Source of the DNA: CAZMGV01 sp964621525 [NCBI: uncultured bacterium]
Lineage (GTDB): Bacteria; JAGRBM01
Assembly (NCBI GenBank): GCA_964621525.1
Contig: CAZUMS010000013.1
Location: 47,006 to 89,944, forward strand
Reading direction: 5' to 3'
Length of the DNA stretch: 42,939 nucleotides
Below the pieces are notes generated by a model. That model searched no databases. It worked only from the letters and a program-made list of their open reading frames with translations, and was not told the origin of the DNA. Every line of letters starts with the position of its first letter. Position 1 is the first letter of the stretch. Both the position numbers and the translations under genes were made by a program. Shown one piece after another: positions 7,517 to 16,533 of this stretch.

Positions 7517-8524
7517 ATGCCTCCCCCCTACGATTTCTCCCCCTACAGCGGACGCCACGTCCTCGTGACCGGCGCGGCCGGTTTTGTGGGCCGCCATCTC
7601 GTGGCGAAACTAAAGGAAACGGGCGCGGGGATCTGCCTCGTGGACCTGCCGGGGGCGGAGTTCCCGGCTGAATTCACGGGGCTCCGTCAGGAGCGCGTGG
7701 ACCTCGCCGACCCCCTGGCCGCCCAGGCGCTCGTCTCCGCCGTGCGGCCGGACTTCATCTTCCACCTCGCCGCCATGACCGACATTGCGAAGGACTGGCA
7801 CAAGCTCCGCGAGGCGCTCAGGACCAACGTCGGCGTCTCGGTGAACCTCTGCGAGGCGGCCTGCCTGCTGGAGCCGATGCCCCGGCTCGTGGTGCTCGGC
7901 ACCCACGAGGAATACGGCGACCAGATCGCCCCGTTCGAGGAAAAACTCCACGCCCGTCCCGTGAGCCCGTACTCCTGGAGCAAGGTCGCGGTCACGCACC
8001 TCGCCGGGATGGTGCACCGGACCTTCGGCCTGCCGGCGGTCGTGCTGAGGCCGTTCCTCGTCTACGGGCCGGGACAGCCGCCCTCGTCGCTCATCCCGTC
8101 GCTGGTCACCTCCCTGCTGGAGGGCCGCGAGTTCGAGATGTCCGCCGGGGAACAGACCCGGGATTTCGTCTACATCGCGGACCTCGTGGACGCGATCCTG
8201 CTCGCCGGTCTCAAGGAGAAGGCGATCGGCGAGATCATCAACGTCTGCACGGGACAGGACACGCAGATCCGCCAGGTGGTCCGGGATATCGCCCAGATGC
8301 TCTCGGCGGAGCCGCTGCTCAAGCTCGGCGCCCTCGCCTACCACAAGGGCGAGGCCATGCGGATCGTCGGCGAACCGTCCAAGGCACGGAAGATTCTGGG
8401 GTTCACCCCCGCCACCCGCCTCCAGGACGGCCTCAGGGCCACCGTCGACTGGTTCCGCGCCCGCCATCTCGCCGAAACGGAAGCGAAAGCCGCCGCCCCG
8501 GAGGGGATAAAGGTCACGGATTGA
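7517..8524 (+). CDS. NAD-dependent epimerase/dehydratase (extended SDR)
   Basis: This 335-residue sugar-nucleotide enzyme has the extended-SDR motif GAAGFVG (residues 19-25), HLAAMTDI (83-90), Thr129 in GTHEEYGD as the usual Ser/Thr position, and YSWSK (Tyr152, Lys156). RPFLVYGPGQ and RDFVYIADLVDA follow, the latter typical of UDP-glucose 4-epimerase/GDP-mannose dehydratase relatives. It could make a sugar for surface glycans along with the dehydrogenase at 4024. Its final 11 bases overlap the end of the convergent giant lipoprotein gene. The exact reaction is not determinable from these motifs. Confidence 0.9.
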   Translation: MPPPYDFSPYSGRHVLVTGAAGFVGRHLVAKLKETGAGICLVDLPGAEFPAEFTGLRQERVDLADPLAAQALVSAVRPDFIFHLAAMTDIAKDWHKLREALRTNVGVSVNLCEAACLLEPMPRLVVLGTHEEYGDQIAPFEEKLHARPVSPYSWSKVAVTHLAGMVHRTFGLPAVVLRPFLVYGPGQPPSSLIPSLVTSLLEGREFEMSAGEQTRDFVYIADLVDAILLAGLKEKAIGEIINVCTGQDTQIRQVVRDIAQMLSAEPLLKLGALAYHKGEAMRIVGEPSKARKILGFTPATRLQDGLRATVDWFRARHLAETEAKAAAPEGIKVTD

Positions 8525-11500
8525 AGCTGATCAGTAGCAGGCTATTTGTGTTCGGTGGCGACGACAATACGATCCCGGGTGGGTTCAGCGTAACCGATCC
8601 ACTCCAGAGCCTGCCGACCGCAATCATCGATCCATCCGGCTGCCCACTGATCTTTTCCAGATATACAGGAAGCATGGCAGGGCGGGAGTGGTACCGGCCG
8701 TCCGGACCGAGCATCAACATGGACGTGGGAGCGCCGGAAATGATGGTGCTCACATATTCAGTGTTTGTATAGAACTTCGTCTGGCCCGACAGCCCGGCCG
8801 ATACGCCGACAGAGCCGTCAGCAAGGCTGAATACATCGCGTAAGAATTCAGACGAAACGGTAGAAATCGTTGTAGCCCACGAGATGTCGCCATCCGTTTC
8901 AAATCTTGCGACATACAGATCTCCGGATGTCCCAACAGATGCCAGAGGTATCGAACCATGCAAGCCCTGCAGTTCGAGATAGGCACCCTCCTCCTCCCCG
9001 CCGTTATTCTCGCCGAAATAACCGCCGACGACGATTCCATCATCCGGTGTCCAGGTTACTGCAGAGGCGTTCGATCCGCCCACGTTCGAGACAATATGTT
9101 TTCCCCAGAGTTCCTTACCGTCCGGCGCGAAAACCGTCAGATAGCCACTGCCCCCGAACTGGTATGCCTCCGGTTGCGAATTCAGACCCGGCAGCAACGT
9201 ATATGTATATGTGCACGTGGCAATACAAAAGAAATGATATATCTGGCCAGCCACGGCGACCGTCCCGGCGGAATTCACCGCTATCTCCATGGGTGATCTG
9301 CTGTACGTAGATCCAGGCCGAACCTTTGCGACCGGGGTCACCCAGTCCAGTATATCGGCAGAACTGTATTTGGCGATAAAATGGTAAGAATCCCCGGACG
9401 TGTCTGCAGGGGCTATTTTCCGGGCGTTCGCCTCCCCCTGTCCAAACGTCGCCTGGGCCGAAATCTGCCCTCCCAGATAGAACCCGCCGTCAGAAGCCAG
9501 TGCCAGCGCCCAGCCGGAATTGCCTTCCGTACCGTCGGTCATGACCCTGGCCCACTTCAGGATACCGTCGATGTCGTAACGGGCGAAAAAGAGACGATAG
9601 CCGGTCCATCCGCTGAAACTGGCCTGCTTGTCACCGGTACCAAACGTGACCGGACTTAAAACTGCTCCGGTAACAATGACACCTCCGTCGGGCATGGCCA
9701 GCACGGCGACCGCTCTGTCTTCCGATGCACCCGCAATCGCAGCCCGCCACTGGAACGTGCAGTCGCTCCCGTATCTGGCAACCCACATATCCGAGTAACC
9801 GCCATGGAACGGTGTGTTATCCTCATTTGAGGTTCCGGCTCCAAAGACAATCGCCGTGCGTGAACTTCCGGCAACGACAAAACTGCCGTCCGCATAGGAA
9901 GACACCGCATTCGTATAGTCAGTCCCGACAGCATCGGTAACTGCACAAGCGACATTGACTCCCGGACTGAGGATCTTCACCTGAACGGTTTCGCTGACCG
10001 GACCGCCCGGGCCGGTGCAGGACAACTGGTACGTGGTCGTTGCCGACGGATACACCGGCACGGTCCCGGTACCCCCCGATGCCGGAATATTGCCCGGAGT
10101 AATCGCGCAAGAGTCGGCATTCTCGACCGACCATGCCAGCGTCACCTTCCCGCCGGCTCTCACCCTGTCGAGGTCAGCCGTGAACTCCCGGATGACGACA
10201 CTTTCGGGAGAATACGAAGTGACAGATACCGTCTGAGTGAAGCCTCCCTTTGCGTCGCTGCAACTCAACTGGTAGTCGGTCGTCCCGGCGGTCTCGGGGA
10301 CCGTTTCCACCGATCCGTCTTCCGGCACATCTCCGAAGCCGGGTTCGATCGTGCAACCTGCCGCGAACGTCGTCTCCCAGGAGAGAGTCACCGGCGTCCC
10401 CACCTCAACCAGGCTCGGTGAGGCCTCAAATTTGTCGATACTACCGGGGAAGTAGACAGAAACGGGCCGTACCGCCGATGCACCTTCGGCATTGCCGGTA
10501 CAACTCAGCGTATATTCGGTAGACGACGACGGCCATACCGTCTTGACGCCACTCGTGGCGACCGGGCCGATCCCCGGCGACAGGCGGCACTCAAAGGCAT
10601 GCGTGGCCTCCCATTCGAGGCGCGCACTCCGGCCGAAAAGCACTTCATCCTTGGTCGAGGTGAATTTCAAAATCTCCACCGGCCACTTCCGGAATACCGT
10701 CACCTGTCGGCTCACCGGGCCGCCCTGCCCTTCGCAGGCAAGGGTGTAGGTTGTTGTATCGGCAGGTTCGATCTCAACGGAACCTTTCAGCGGAACAGCG
10801 CCGACTTCCGGGGATATGGAACAGGAGGTCGCGTTTTTCGTCGCCCAGATCAGCTTGGGCTTTTGCCCGGCATCGAAGTTCACGATGTCCGTATTGAAAT
10901 TCAGGATGCGGACGTCCGCCCGCTCGCCGGTTTTGCACTCGTAGAGAACTTCCGCGTCGATGGCCGTGTGCTCCGGACCGATCCGTACGGACTTCAGCCT
11001 GATCGTGGACGGTTCGAAATGCCGGCCGCTGACCGTCAGAACGACATCATAGATTCCCGGTACAACCGCCGGAATGCGGTACGGCTCCGTGTCAATCACG
11101 CCGGTATAGTTGAAACCGGCACCTCCGCTCAGCTGATAGACGACCGTAGGGAAGCCGAACTTCCGTTCGCCCGGATCCTTTGTCGGCTTTTCCGCACCGG
11201 CTGCCTGCAGCTCCGTTTCTATGTCATCGACGCAGTGCGCGCTGACATCCAGATCTACAGAGACTGGCGCTGCAGCCGGCGGACGGGCAATCGGCAGAAC
11301 GATCTCTCCACAGCCTTCAGGAACCGTCAGAGTTGCGCTCCCGACAATGGTACCTCCCCATATTGCCCGGACATTCAGCGGAACTCCCCAAGGTGTCCTG
11401 ATCATCGTGACGTAATCGTCAATGTGGGACTCGGGGCTCGACAGCCAGAACCCGCTGCCCGATGCCGACCCATCCGAAGTCTTGTAAATGTTCAGCCGGA

Positions 11501-12677
11501 CGGGGAGCGGCGAGTAGACGGCCCCCTGCTCTTCTGCCACGGCCATGTCGGGCGACCGGTCGATCCGGAGGACAACCGGACTGCACAGATCCGACGACTT
11601 CCAGTCCAGGTTCCAGTACGACAGGTGCGACGCTTCGAAGGTGACGAAGAACATTCCATCCGCATCTGGGCCTTCCACTGTCGCAAGACTTTCGTAACTC
11701 CACTCCGCCGTTCCCGTGTTGTAACTCCAGATCGGGAACTGATCTCCGGTCTCAATCTTCTCTCCCGTCTCCGGATTTACCGTCTCGGGTGACAGCGGCA
11801 CGGTCATCGAGATCGGCTCGCTGAAGTTCTTCGCTGTCAGGCCGTTCTCGTCGTGGATTTCCACCGAGACGAACCCGCCCGAGATGAACATGGCGTCGTC
11901 CACCGGTTCGCCGTTTTCATCCGCGGCTAGGGAAATGCTGAATCCTCCCGGAAAAGCCTGAAGTGCCTGTTCGTCCAGGTGGCTGAAGTAGGTGAGCTGC
12001 GCCGTCAGTGCGCCCTGAAGCGGAGCGCCGGAGGGGTCCGTGATTGTCGTGCCCGCTTCGATCGACAGTTCGAACGGCCTCCCCGTGCCAGCATCTTCGG
12101 GCGTGGTCAGATTCACGTCTTCGGCGAGTATTCCTTCCGGTGTCGCTTCGCCGGACGGCAGCTCTGCCAGCGATATTCCGGAAACCGCCGAATCCACTGG
12201 AACGAGCCGAAGTTCGAACAGCTGGGTACCGCTCTCCACAATCCGTAACTGGCGGCTGCTGGTCACGTATCCCGCGGCCTTCACCACCACCGCGAGATCG
12301 ACAGGCTCTTCAAATGACGGCACCGCATCGTCTGAAAGCGTAAAAGAAACCTGCCCCACAGCTCCTTCAACCGCAACGAGTGGAGCACCCATTTCAGACT
12401 GAACCAGATCGGCATCGGGACCTGTAATCCCCACATCCGCCGGCTGGGTCATGGAAACAGCGGTCGCGGCATCCAGAAACAAGACCGTAATCGATGTCCC
12501 GGCAGCGAGCGGGATGACCGCCGGGAGCACAGTACCGCCACCATCTGACGGCATACTCTCATCCGGAGAATGATTGCGATCCGGCACCTTGGAAGCCGGT
12601 GTTGAGCATCCCGTCCCCCACAAGACACCCGCAAGACAGAGAACAATCCGGAATCCAGCCTGCCAGCCCGCTTCCAT
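8514..12677 (-). CDS. Giant surface lipoprotein: CILP/FAM171-like, Ig-like repeats, propeller-like C-terminus
   Basis: This 1387-residue protein has an N-terminal hydrophobic segment ending in LWGTGCST, an imperfect lipobox. Residues ~60-375 resemble the carboxypeptidase-regulatory/FAM171-CILP type, ending in the aromatic SHLSYWNLDW. Residues ~586-904 hold four Ig-like repeats of ~80 residues, each with two Cys and a 'TTYxLxC' strand (for example TTTYTLACEG, TEYTLSCTG, TDYQLSCSD). Residues ~905-1387 contain about seven repeats of the form 'ADGSFVVAGS'/'PDGGVIVTGA', as in beta-propellers. I use the ATG at 12677 because GGAGG lies 8 bases upstream; an upstream ATG at 12692 has no such site. It is probably anchored to the outer membrane and exposed. 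Base composition is lower in GC than in its neighbours. Ligand and role are unknown. Confidence 0.85.
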   Translation of the reverse strand: MEAGWQAGFRIVLCLAGVLWGTGCSTPASKVPDRNHSPDESMPSDGGGTVLPAVIPLAAGTSITVLFLDAATAVSMTQPADVGITGPDADLVQSEMGAPLVAVEGAVGQVSFTLSDDAVPSFEEPVDLAVVVKAAGYVTSSRQLRIVESGTQLFELRLVPVDSAVSGISLAELPSGEATPEGILAEDVNLTTPEDAGTGRPFELSIEAGTTITDPSGAPLQGALTAQLTYFSHLDEQALQAFPGGFSISLAADENGEPVDDAMFISGGFVSVEIHDENGLTAKNFSEPISMTVPLSPETVNPETGEKIETGDQFPIWSYNTGTAEWSYESLATVEGPDADGMFFVTFEASHLSYWNLDWKSSDLCSPVVLRIDRSPDMAVAEEQGAVYSPLPVRLNIYKTSDGSASGSGFWLSSPESHIDDYVTMIRTPWGVPLNVRAIWGGTIVGSATLTVPEGCGEIVLPIARPPAAAPVSVDLDVSAHCVDDIETELQAAGAEKPTKDPGERKFGFPTVVYQLSGGAGFNYTGVIDTEPYRIPAVVPGIYDVVLTVSGRHFEPSTIRLKSVRIGPEHTAIDAEVLYECKTGERADVRILNFNTDIVNFDAGQKPKLIWATKNATSCSISPEVGAVPLKGSVEIEPADTTTYTLACEGQGGPVSRQVTVFRKWPVEILKFTSTKDEVLFGRSARLEWEATHAFECRLSPGIGPVATSGVKTVWPSSSTEYTLSCTGNAEGASAVRPVSVYFPGSIDKFEASPSLVEVGTPVTLSWETTFAAGCTIEPGFGDVPEDGSVETVPETAGTTDYQLSCSDAKGGFTQTVSVTSYSPESVVIREFTADLDRVRAGGKVTLAWSVENADSCAITPGNIPASGGTGTVPVYPSATTTYQLSCTGPGGPVSETVQVKILSPGVNVACAVTDAVGTDYTNAVSSYADGSFVVAGSSRTAIVFGAGTSNEDNTPFHGGYSDMWVARYGSDCTFQWRAAIAGASEDRAVAVLAMPDGGVIVTGAVLSPVTFGTGDKQASFSGWTGYRLFFARYDIDGILKWARVMTDGTEGNSGWALALASDGGFYLGGQISAQATFGQGEANARKIAPADTSGDSYHFIAKYSSADILDWVTPVAKVRPGSTYSRSPMEIAVNSAGTVAVAGQIYHFFCIATCTYTYTLLPGLNSQPEAYQFGGSGYLTVFAPDGKELWGKHIVSNVGGSNASAVTWTPDDGIVVGGYFGENNGGEEEGAYLELQGLHGSIPLASVGTSGDLYVARFETDGDISWATTISTVSSEFLRDVFSLADGSVGVSAGLSGQTKFYTNTEYVSTIISGAPTSMLMLGPDGRYHSRPAMLPVYLEKISGQPDGSMIAVGRLWSGSVTLNPPGIVLSSPPNTNSLLLISFNP

Positions 12678-12717
12678 ACGTCCGCCCTCCATCGTTTCGA
12701 ACTATTGAATCCTTTAC

Positions 12718-12765
12718 AGTATATTTCCTCTCACCGATATCGATTGTGATGCGCGCTATATCACA
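12718..12765 (-). promoter_or_regulatory. Candidate promoter -10 and inverted-repeat operator for the giant lipoprotein gene
   Basis: On the minus strand TATACT (12718-12723) is a good -10 placed to start transcription about 34 bases before the ATG at 12677. No good -35 exists 17 bases upstream. Instead an inverted repeat TGTGAT-N9-ATCACA (12745-12765) lies just above the -35 position, as expected for an activator site. The rest of this ~295-base gap is AT-rich with no gene. Confidence 0.4.
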
Positions 12766-12913
12766 TATAACTCATTGTTTTTATTTGATTTAATTACAGA
12801 CAGGGGTCTCTGCGGTGCGATACGGATCACACTGTCGTCCTGATTTCCGTAAAAAATAAACGGGCTTGCTCAGGCCAGCAACCACAGGACCCGCTGCACG
12901 CGCCAAACGGAAC

Positions 12914-12941
12914 GGGCGGCCGGCTTTTCTGCCGGTCGCCC
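12914..12941. terminator. GC-rich hairpin downstream of the ferritin-like gene
   Basis: An 11-bp stem with one imperfect pair (GGGCGGCCGGC / GCCGGTCGCCC) closes a TTTTCT loop. It lies about 30 bases past the stop of the minus-strand ferritin-like gene. The following tract is not strongly T-rich, so intrinsic termination is probable rather than certain. Confidence 0.5.
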
Positions 12942-12972
12942 GCCCCACCCTGCCTGAAACCGCTGGTTGGCG

Positions 12973-14220
12973 TCAGGCGGCGGCCGCTTCGGCCTGCCGC
13001 TGTTCGAACGCCCTGTCCATCTGCTTCTTGATTGCGTTGTAGCGGCGCTCGCCGATGCCGCCGAACACGTCCTTGCCGTAGATCTCCTGCTCGAGCTTCT
13101 CCATCTCCGGGTCGATGTCGCCTTCCCGGCGGAGCGTGTAGTCGATGAAGCCCTTGTAGTTCTCCGGCTCGTAGCGCATGAAATAGGTGTTCACCGCCAG
13201 GTTGTAGCCCATGAGCAGCTCGTCACGCTTCTGCGGGAGCGGCATGCCGGCGCGTTCGGCGAGACGCGTGACCTTGGCGATGAACTTGCCGAAGAAGGCG
13301 AACACGTCCATGCCAAGGGCGTCGAAGTAGGGCCGATAGTCGAAGATCGCGCCGAGGGCGGGGGCCAGCATGAGGGCCCGGCGGACCTGGTATCCCTTGC
13401 CCTTCGTGACGTGCTCCGGGATGTTGCCCGACTGGTTGTAGTTCTGCGGGAAGCCCACGTGCCGAGCCTCGTCGCGGTGGAACTGGTGCATGATGTCCTC
13501 GATGCCGGGGAAGTGGGCGAACGTGGAGAAGATGCTCGTCGCGAAGCTCTCCAGCATGACGTTCATGCCGAACAGCCGGTTATAGGGTTCCGCCCGGGCC
13601 ACGCTCTCGAACAGGAAGCGGGCCGAGTTGTGGAGCGGCTTCAGGATACCGAGCGTGCGGAGCATCTCGCGCAGCACGATGAAGTGCTTGGCCTCTTCCA
13701 TCACCTGGAGGGACATGCCCATGCGGGCGCCGGTGCCGGTCATGTGCGGAATCAGCGTGGCGGAGGTGTAAAGCGCATAGGCCTCGCCGTGGCAGATCAG
13801 CGAGAGGATCCAGCCGAGCGCGTCGCGCTGCTCGGGGGTCGTGGCCGCCTCGAACCGGCGGCGCACGTCCTCGGAAGTCGCCCGCCGCATCATCTCGCGG
13901 GTTTCGTCGAGCTCGCGGCCGGCCTCGGCCGACTTCTCGGCCTTCTCCACCGGCGTCGCATCCTTGAAGCCCAGGTACGGGGCCGCCACTTCGGCCTTCC
14001 AGATGTTGGCAAGGGCCTTCTCGTAGTTGCGGCTCGTCAGAACCTCCATCTCGCCGCCCACGAAGTTCGCCGTCTTGTCGTCATAGGTATTGATGAGGTG
14101 GCCGTCCACATAGGAGCGGGCCCTGTCCTCATACTTCCGGTAGAGCCCGGAAATACCGTAGAACGCCGCGTCGGCAGCCTTGTCGAGGGTTCGGAAAGCG
14201 AGCTTCTGCACAGGGTTCAT
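12973..14220 (-). CDS. Ferritin-like di-iron protein (oxygenase-type)
   Basis: This 415-residue, largely helical protein has a full set of carboxylate-bridged di-iron ligands: Glu146 (CHGEAYALY), Glu176/His179 (MEEAKHF), Glu224 (MLESF) and Glu251/His254 (HRDEARH). The pattern E, ExxH, E, ExxH is shared by R2-like and AurF-like oxygenases. I start at the ATG at 14220 because GGAGG lies 7 bases upstream, inside a longer possible reading frame. A good promoter precedes it. A smaller di-iron protein at 36140 carries the same ligand order but is clearly divergent. Substrate unknown; oxidation of a lipid or aromatic is possible. Not an iron-storage ferritin, judging by its length. Confidence 0.85.
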   Translation of the reverse strand: MNPVQKLAFRTLDKAADAAFYGISGLYRKYEDRARSYVDGHLINTYDDKTANFVGGEMEVLTSRNYEKALANIWKAEVAAPYLGFKDATPVEKAEKSAEAGRELDETREMMRRATSEDVRRRFEAATTPEQRDALGWILSLICHGEAYALYTSATLIPHMTGTGARMGMSLQVMEEAKHFIVLREMLRTLGILKPLHNSARFLFESVARAEPYNRLFGMNVMLESFATSIFSTFAHFPGIEDIMHQFHRDEARHVGFPQNYNQSGNIPEHVTKGKGYQVRRALMLAPALGAIFDYRPYFDALGMDVFAFFGKFIAKVTRLAERAGMPLPQKRDELLMGYNLAVNTYFMRYEPENYKGFIDYTLRREGDIDPEMEKLEQEIYGKDVFGGIGERRYNAIKKQMDRAFEQRQAEAAAA

Positions 14221-14243
14221 TGAAGGACCTCCATCTAATAAAG

Positions 14244-14272
14244 ACAATACTGTCCTTTCGGAATCAGGTCAA
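14244..14272 (-). promoter_or_regulatory. Sigma-70-like promoter with overlapping palindrome
   Basis: On the minus strand TTGACC (14267-14272) and TATTGT (14244-14249) are separated by exactly 17 bases. Transcription would begin near 14237 and reach the GGAGG at 14228-14232 and the ATG at 14220. The -10 is covered by a short palindrome GACA-N4-TGTC (14243-14254), a plausible repressor site. The remainder of the 283-base gap to the methyltransferase start shows no gene. Confidence 0.5.
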
Positions 14273-14503
14273 TAGGCCGCCCGGCCAGTTTGCTCCATAC
14301 CTGACTGAAATCACTATATTTTCAAGGTACTTAGGATAGGGATAAACCCGTCCTTATGGCGCTCTGAGTCAATTTCATTGAAGAAACGGGTCAACCCGAA
14401 AAAGCCCAATAACTGAGGCAAATTCGGAACTTGAATCGCCGGTTATCCCGGCGGCATCGCGGTCCCGGACCGTCTAGTCTCCCTTCCCCGGAGGCCCCTG
14501 ACC

Positions 14504-15481
14504 TTGCCCGCCGACACCCTGCTGTCAGACACCCTCGCCAAAAGGCGCACCGTCGCGCTACGCACGGAAGCGTTCCGGCTGTCCCATTACGAACTGCATC
14601 CGGAGATGACGGTGGATGTTTACGGGGGGCATCTCCTGGCGACCGTCTACCCGGGGAACGAAAAGAATCCGGAAAACGCCGCCCGCTACTGGTGCGGCCG
14701 TATCGCGAACGAACTCCAGCCCGTTCTTGGCATCGAGGCGAAGAGCGCCGTCTGGAAGCTCCGCCCGGACAACCTCTCCCATCTTCAGGGCGACACCGGA
14801 GAAGCAGCGGCGGCGGCAAAGCCCCTGTCGGGGACACCACCTGCCGGGCCTTTCGTCATTCACGAGAACGGCGTGCCGCTCCGGGTGTCCTTCGACGCCG
14901 GATTCTCCACCGGCCTTTTTCTCGACATGCGGGACGGCCGGAAGGTGACGGCGGCGCAGATCCGCCGCCGGACCGATGCCGGATCGCCGCCCCGTGTCCT
15001 GAATCTTTTTTCCTATACAGGGGCGTTTTCCACCGTCGCGGCCCGGAGCGGCGCGAGCGAGGTCGTCGAGGTGGACACGGGAAAGACCTGGCTCGACTGG
15101 TCGAAGGAGAACGCGGCTCTCTCGGGCGTGGACGGCGTCATCGTCCAGAAGCGGCAGGACGCTATCGAGTTTCTGGAAGGCGCCCTGAAGCGCGGCGAGC
15201 GGTTCGACGTCGTGATCGTCGATCCGCCTTCGTACTCATCGTCGAAATCGGACCGCTTCACCGTACGGGACGGCTACCTGAAAATGGTCCCGCCCATCCA
15301 GCGGCTCCTCGCCCCGGACGGCCTCCTGCTCGCGGCATCGAACCACAGCGGCTGGACGTGGGCCCAGTTCCGCCAGATGCTCGGGCCCTTCCGGCTCGTG
15401 GAACGGATCCCGGCACCCGAAGATTTCCCCGGCGCGGACTACCTGAAAGTCGGCCTGTTCGGGCACATGACGGTGAAGTGA
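14504..15481 (+). CDS. Class I SAM-dependent methyltransferase, RlmI/RlmK-like
   Basis: This 325-residue protein matches the catalytic half of the 23S rRNA methyltransferases RlmI/RlmKL. It has GLFLDMRDGRK (137-147), SAM motif I VLNLFSYTGAFS (165-176), the acidic motif II VEVD (188-191) and motif IV IVDPPSYSSSK (238-248). It lacks an evident N-terminal PUA domain of the RlmI kind, so target choice may differ. The start is TTG at 14504, with GGAGG 9 bases upstream. It probably methylates rRNA; the base and position are not predictable. It is followed after about 110 bases by a DUF2231 gene. Confidence 0.85.
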   Translation: MPADTLLSDTLAKRRTVALRTEAFRLSHYELHPEMTVDVYGGHLLATVYPGNEKNPENAARYWCGRIANELQPVLGIEAKSAVWKLRPDNLSHLQGDTGEAAAAAKPLSGTPPAGPFVIHENGVPLRVSFDAGFSTGLFLDMRDGRKVTAAQIRRRTDAGSPPRVLNLFSYTGAFSTVAARSGASEVVEVDTGKTWLDWSKENAALSGVDGVIVQKRQDAIEFLEGALKRGERFDVVIVDPPSYSSSKSDRFTVRDGYLKMVPPIQRLLAPDGLLLAASNHSGWTWAQFRQMLGPFRLVERIPAPEDFPGADYLKVGLFGHMTVK

Positions 15482-15589
15482 AATTCCGCTCATCCAGCGG
15501 ACCTAACCGCTGTCATATCGCCCGGCCGCACAGGAACCGATAATATCGCGCGTCAGCCCCGTTCGGCTGCCAGGAAAGGATCCCCATTC

Positions 15590-16105
15590 ATGGATGGTCT
15601 ACCGCTTCACCCCGCTCTCGTTCACATCCCCGTCGGTATCGCCATTGTGCTCCCCGTGGCTGCGATCTTCGTGGCAGTTGCGGTGTGGAACCGGAGAATG
15701 GAGCCCAAGGCATGGCTCCTTATCGGATTCTTTCAGGGAGCGGCCCTCATCGGCGGCTGGGCCTCGATGCAGACCGGCGAGGAAGAGGCAGGGAACGTGG
15801 AAGGCGTCGTCGACGAGTCGCATATCGAGGAGCACGAAGAACTTGCCAAGATCTTCATGGCCATCACGGCAGCCGGAACGGCCGTCAGCATCGCCTCCCT
15901 CGTGCTCCAGCAGAAAAACGAAAAGGCCTCGCGGCTCCTCATGGTGGCGGCTGCCGCCCTCACGGTGGCCTCGGCCGGAGCGGCCGTCGCCACCGGGCAT
16001 AAAGGGGGCGAGCTGGTATACAGGCACGGCGCGGCGGGGGCGTACGCACTCCCGCCGGGGGTCACACGGAACCCCGCCGTCCGTCCTCCGGAGCACGAAG
16101 AGTAA
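15590..16105 (+). CDS. DUF2231-type integral membrane protein
   Basis: This 171-residue protein fits the DUF2231 pattern: it opens with PLHPALVHIPVGIAIVLP and has a second hydrophobic helix around WLLIGFFQGAALIGG. A soluble acidic loop with several His (ESHIEEHEELAK) follows, then two more helices, ending in GHKGGELVYRHGAAG. Four membrane segments are likely, with conserved His residues that could bind heme or metal. AGGAAAGGAT upstream provides a ribosome site. The family's function is not established. No operon partner is evident; an XRE regulator lies on the other strand downstream. Confidence 0.85.
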   Translation: MDGLPLHPALVHIPVGIAIVLPVAAIFVAVAVWNRRMEPKAWLLIGFFQGAALIGGWASMQTGEEEAGNVEGVVDESHIEEHEELAKIFMAITAAGTAVSIASLVLQQKNEKASRLLMVAAAALTVASAGAAVATGHKGGELVYRHGAAGAYALPPGVTRNPAVRPPEHEE

Positions 16106-16183
16106 CCGGCGTCAGAATCCGGAAAGGATCCAAAAGCCATCTGAAAAATCCGGCCATGGCGAACCTGCCACCGCGCAACGGAA

Positions 16184-16426
16184 TCAATCTAACCTAACTG
16201 CTTTCAAGTTTGCCCGTTGTACGAGCAGATCTGCCGCGTCCACGCTCAATGCTTCTGAAAGGCTGATTATCCACCTTAGAGTCGGTGATTTTCGGCCAGC
16301 CATGACTTCCCAGAAACGGGAACGGGACAGCCCTGCCAGATCGGGAAGATGAGTTACCGCGATCTTTTTCCGCTTCGCCTCGACGCGGATATTGGCGATC
16401 AATCTCTTATGAGTCTCGTCCACCAA
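16184..16426 (-). CDS. XRE-family helix-turn-helix regulator
   Basis: This 80-residue protein is essentially a single Cro/C1-type DNA-binding domain. 'MVDETHKRLIANIRVEAKRK' precedes helices around LPDLAGLSRSRFWEVMAGRK (residues ~28-47), and the LSEALSVDAADLL ending is typical. The start is not secure: TTG at 16426 or GTG at 16423, with only a weak AAGG upstream. It is divergent from a small lipoprotein gene (16534). The 107 bases between them contain several repeats that could be its operators, one overlapping its own start codon, which suggests autoregulation. Confidence 0.75.
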   Translation of the reverse strand: MVDETHKRLIANIRVEAKRKKIAVTHLPDLAGLSRSRFWEVMAGRKSPTLRWIISLSEALSVDAADLLVQRANLKAVRLD

Positions 16427-16504
16427 GGCATGACCTTGCCCGCAAGGTAGGCCTTGTCCGTTATCGAGGAGTCCGTTATAACTGATTAACCGAAATATTT
16501 TCGG
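16424..16504. promoter_or_regulatory. Repeat-rich divergent control region of the XRE gene and lipoprotein
   Basis: Three kinds of repeat are visible. CAAGG and CCTTG alternate at 16424, 16434, 16443 and 16452, forming two adjacent inverted repeats, the first covering the regulator's TTG start. GTCCGTTAT occurs twice (16456 and 16471), exactly 15 bases apart. A perfect inverted repeat CCGAAA-TAT-TTTCGG spans 16490-16504, upstream of the lipoprotein ribosome site. Any of these could be operators; which one is used is not known. Confidence 0.4.
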
Positions 16505-16533
16505 CCATTACTTATCAACAACAGGAGACCCAA

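Noticed and set aside
8514-8524. Overlap of the epimerase and giant-lipoprotein ends as a sign of frame error
   Set aside because: Both frames have normal stops and complete C-terminal motifs; an 11-base convergent overlap is common in dense genomes.
12745-12765. Classical CRP site
   Set aside because: The half-sites look right, but the spacing between TGTGA and TCACA is 11 bases rather than 6.
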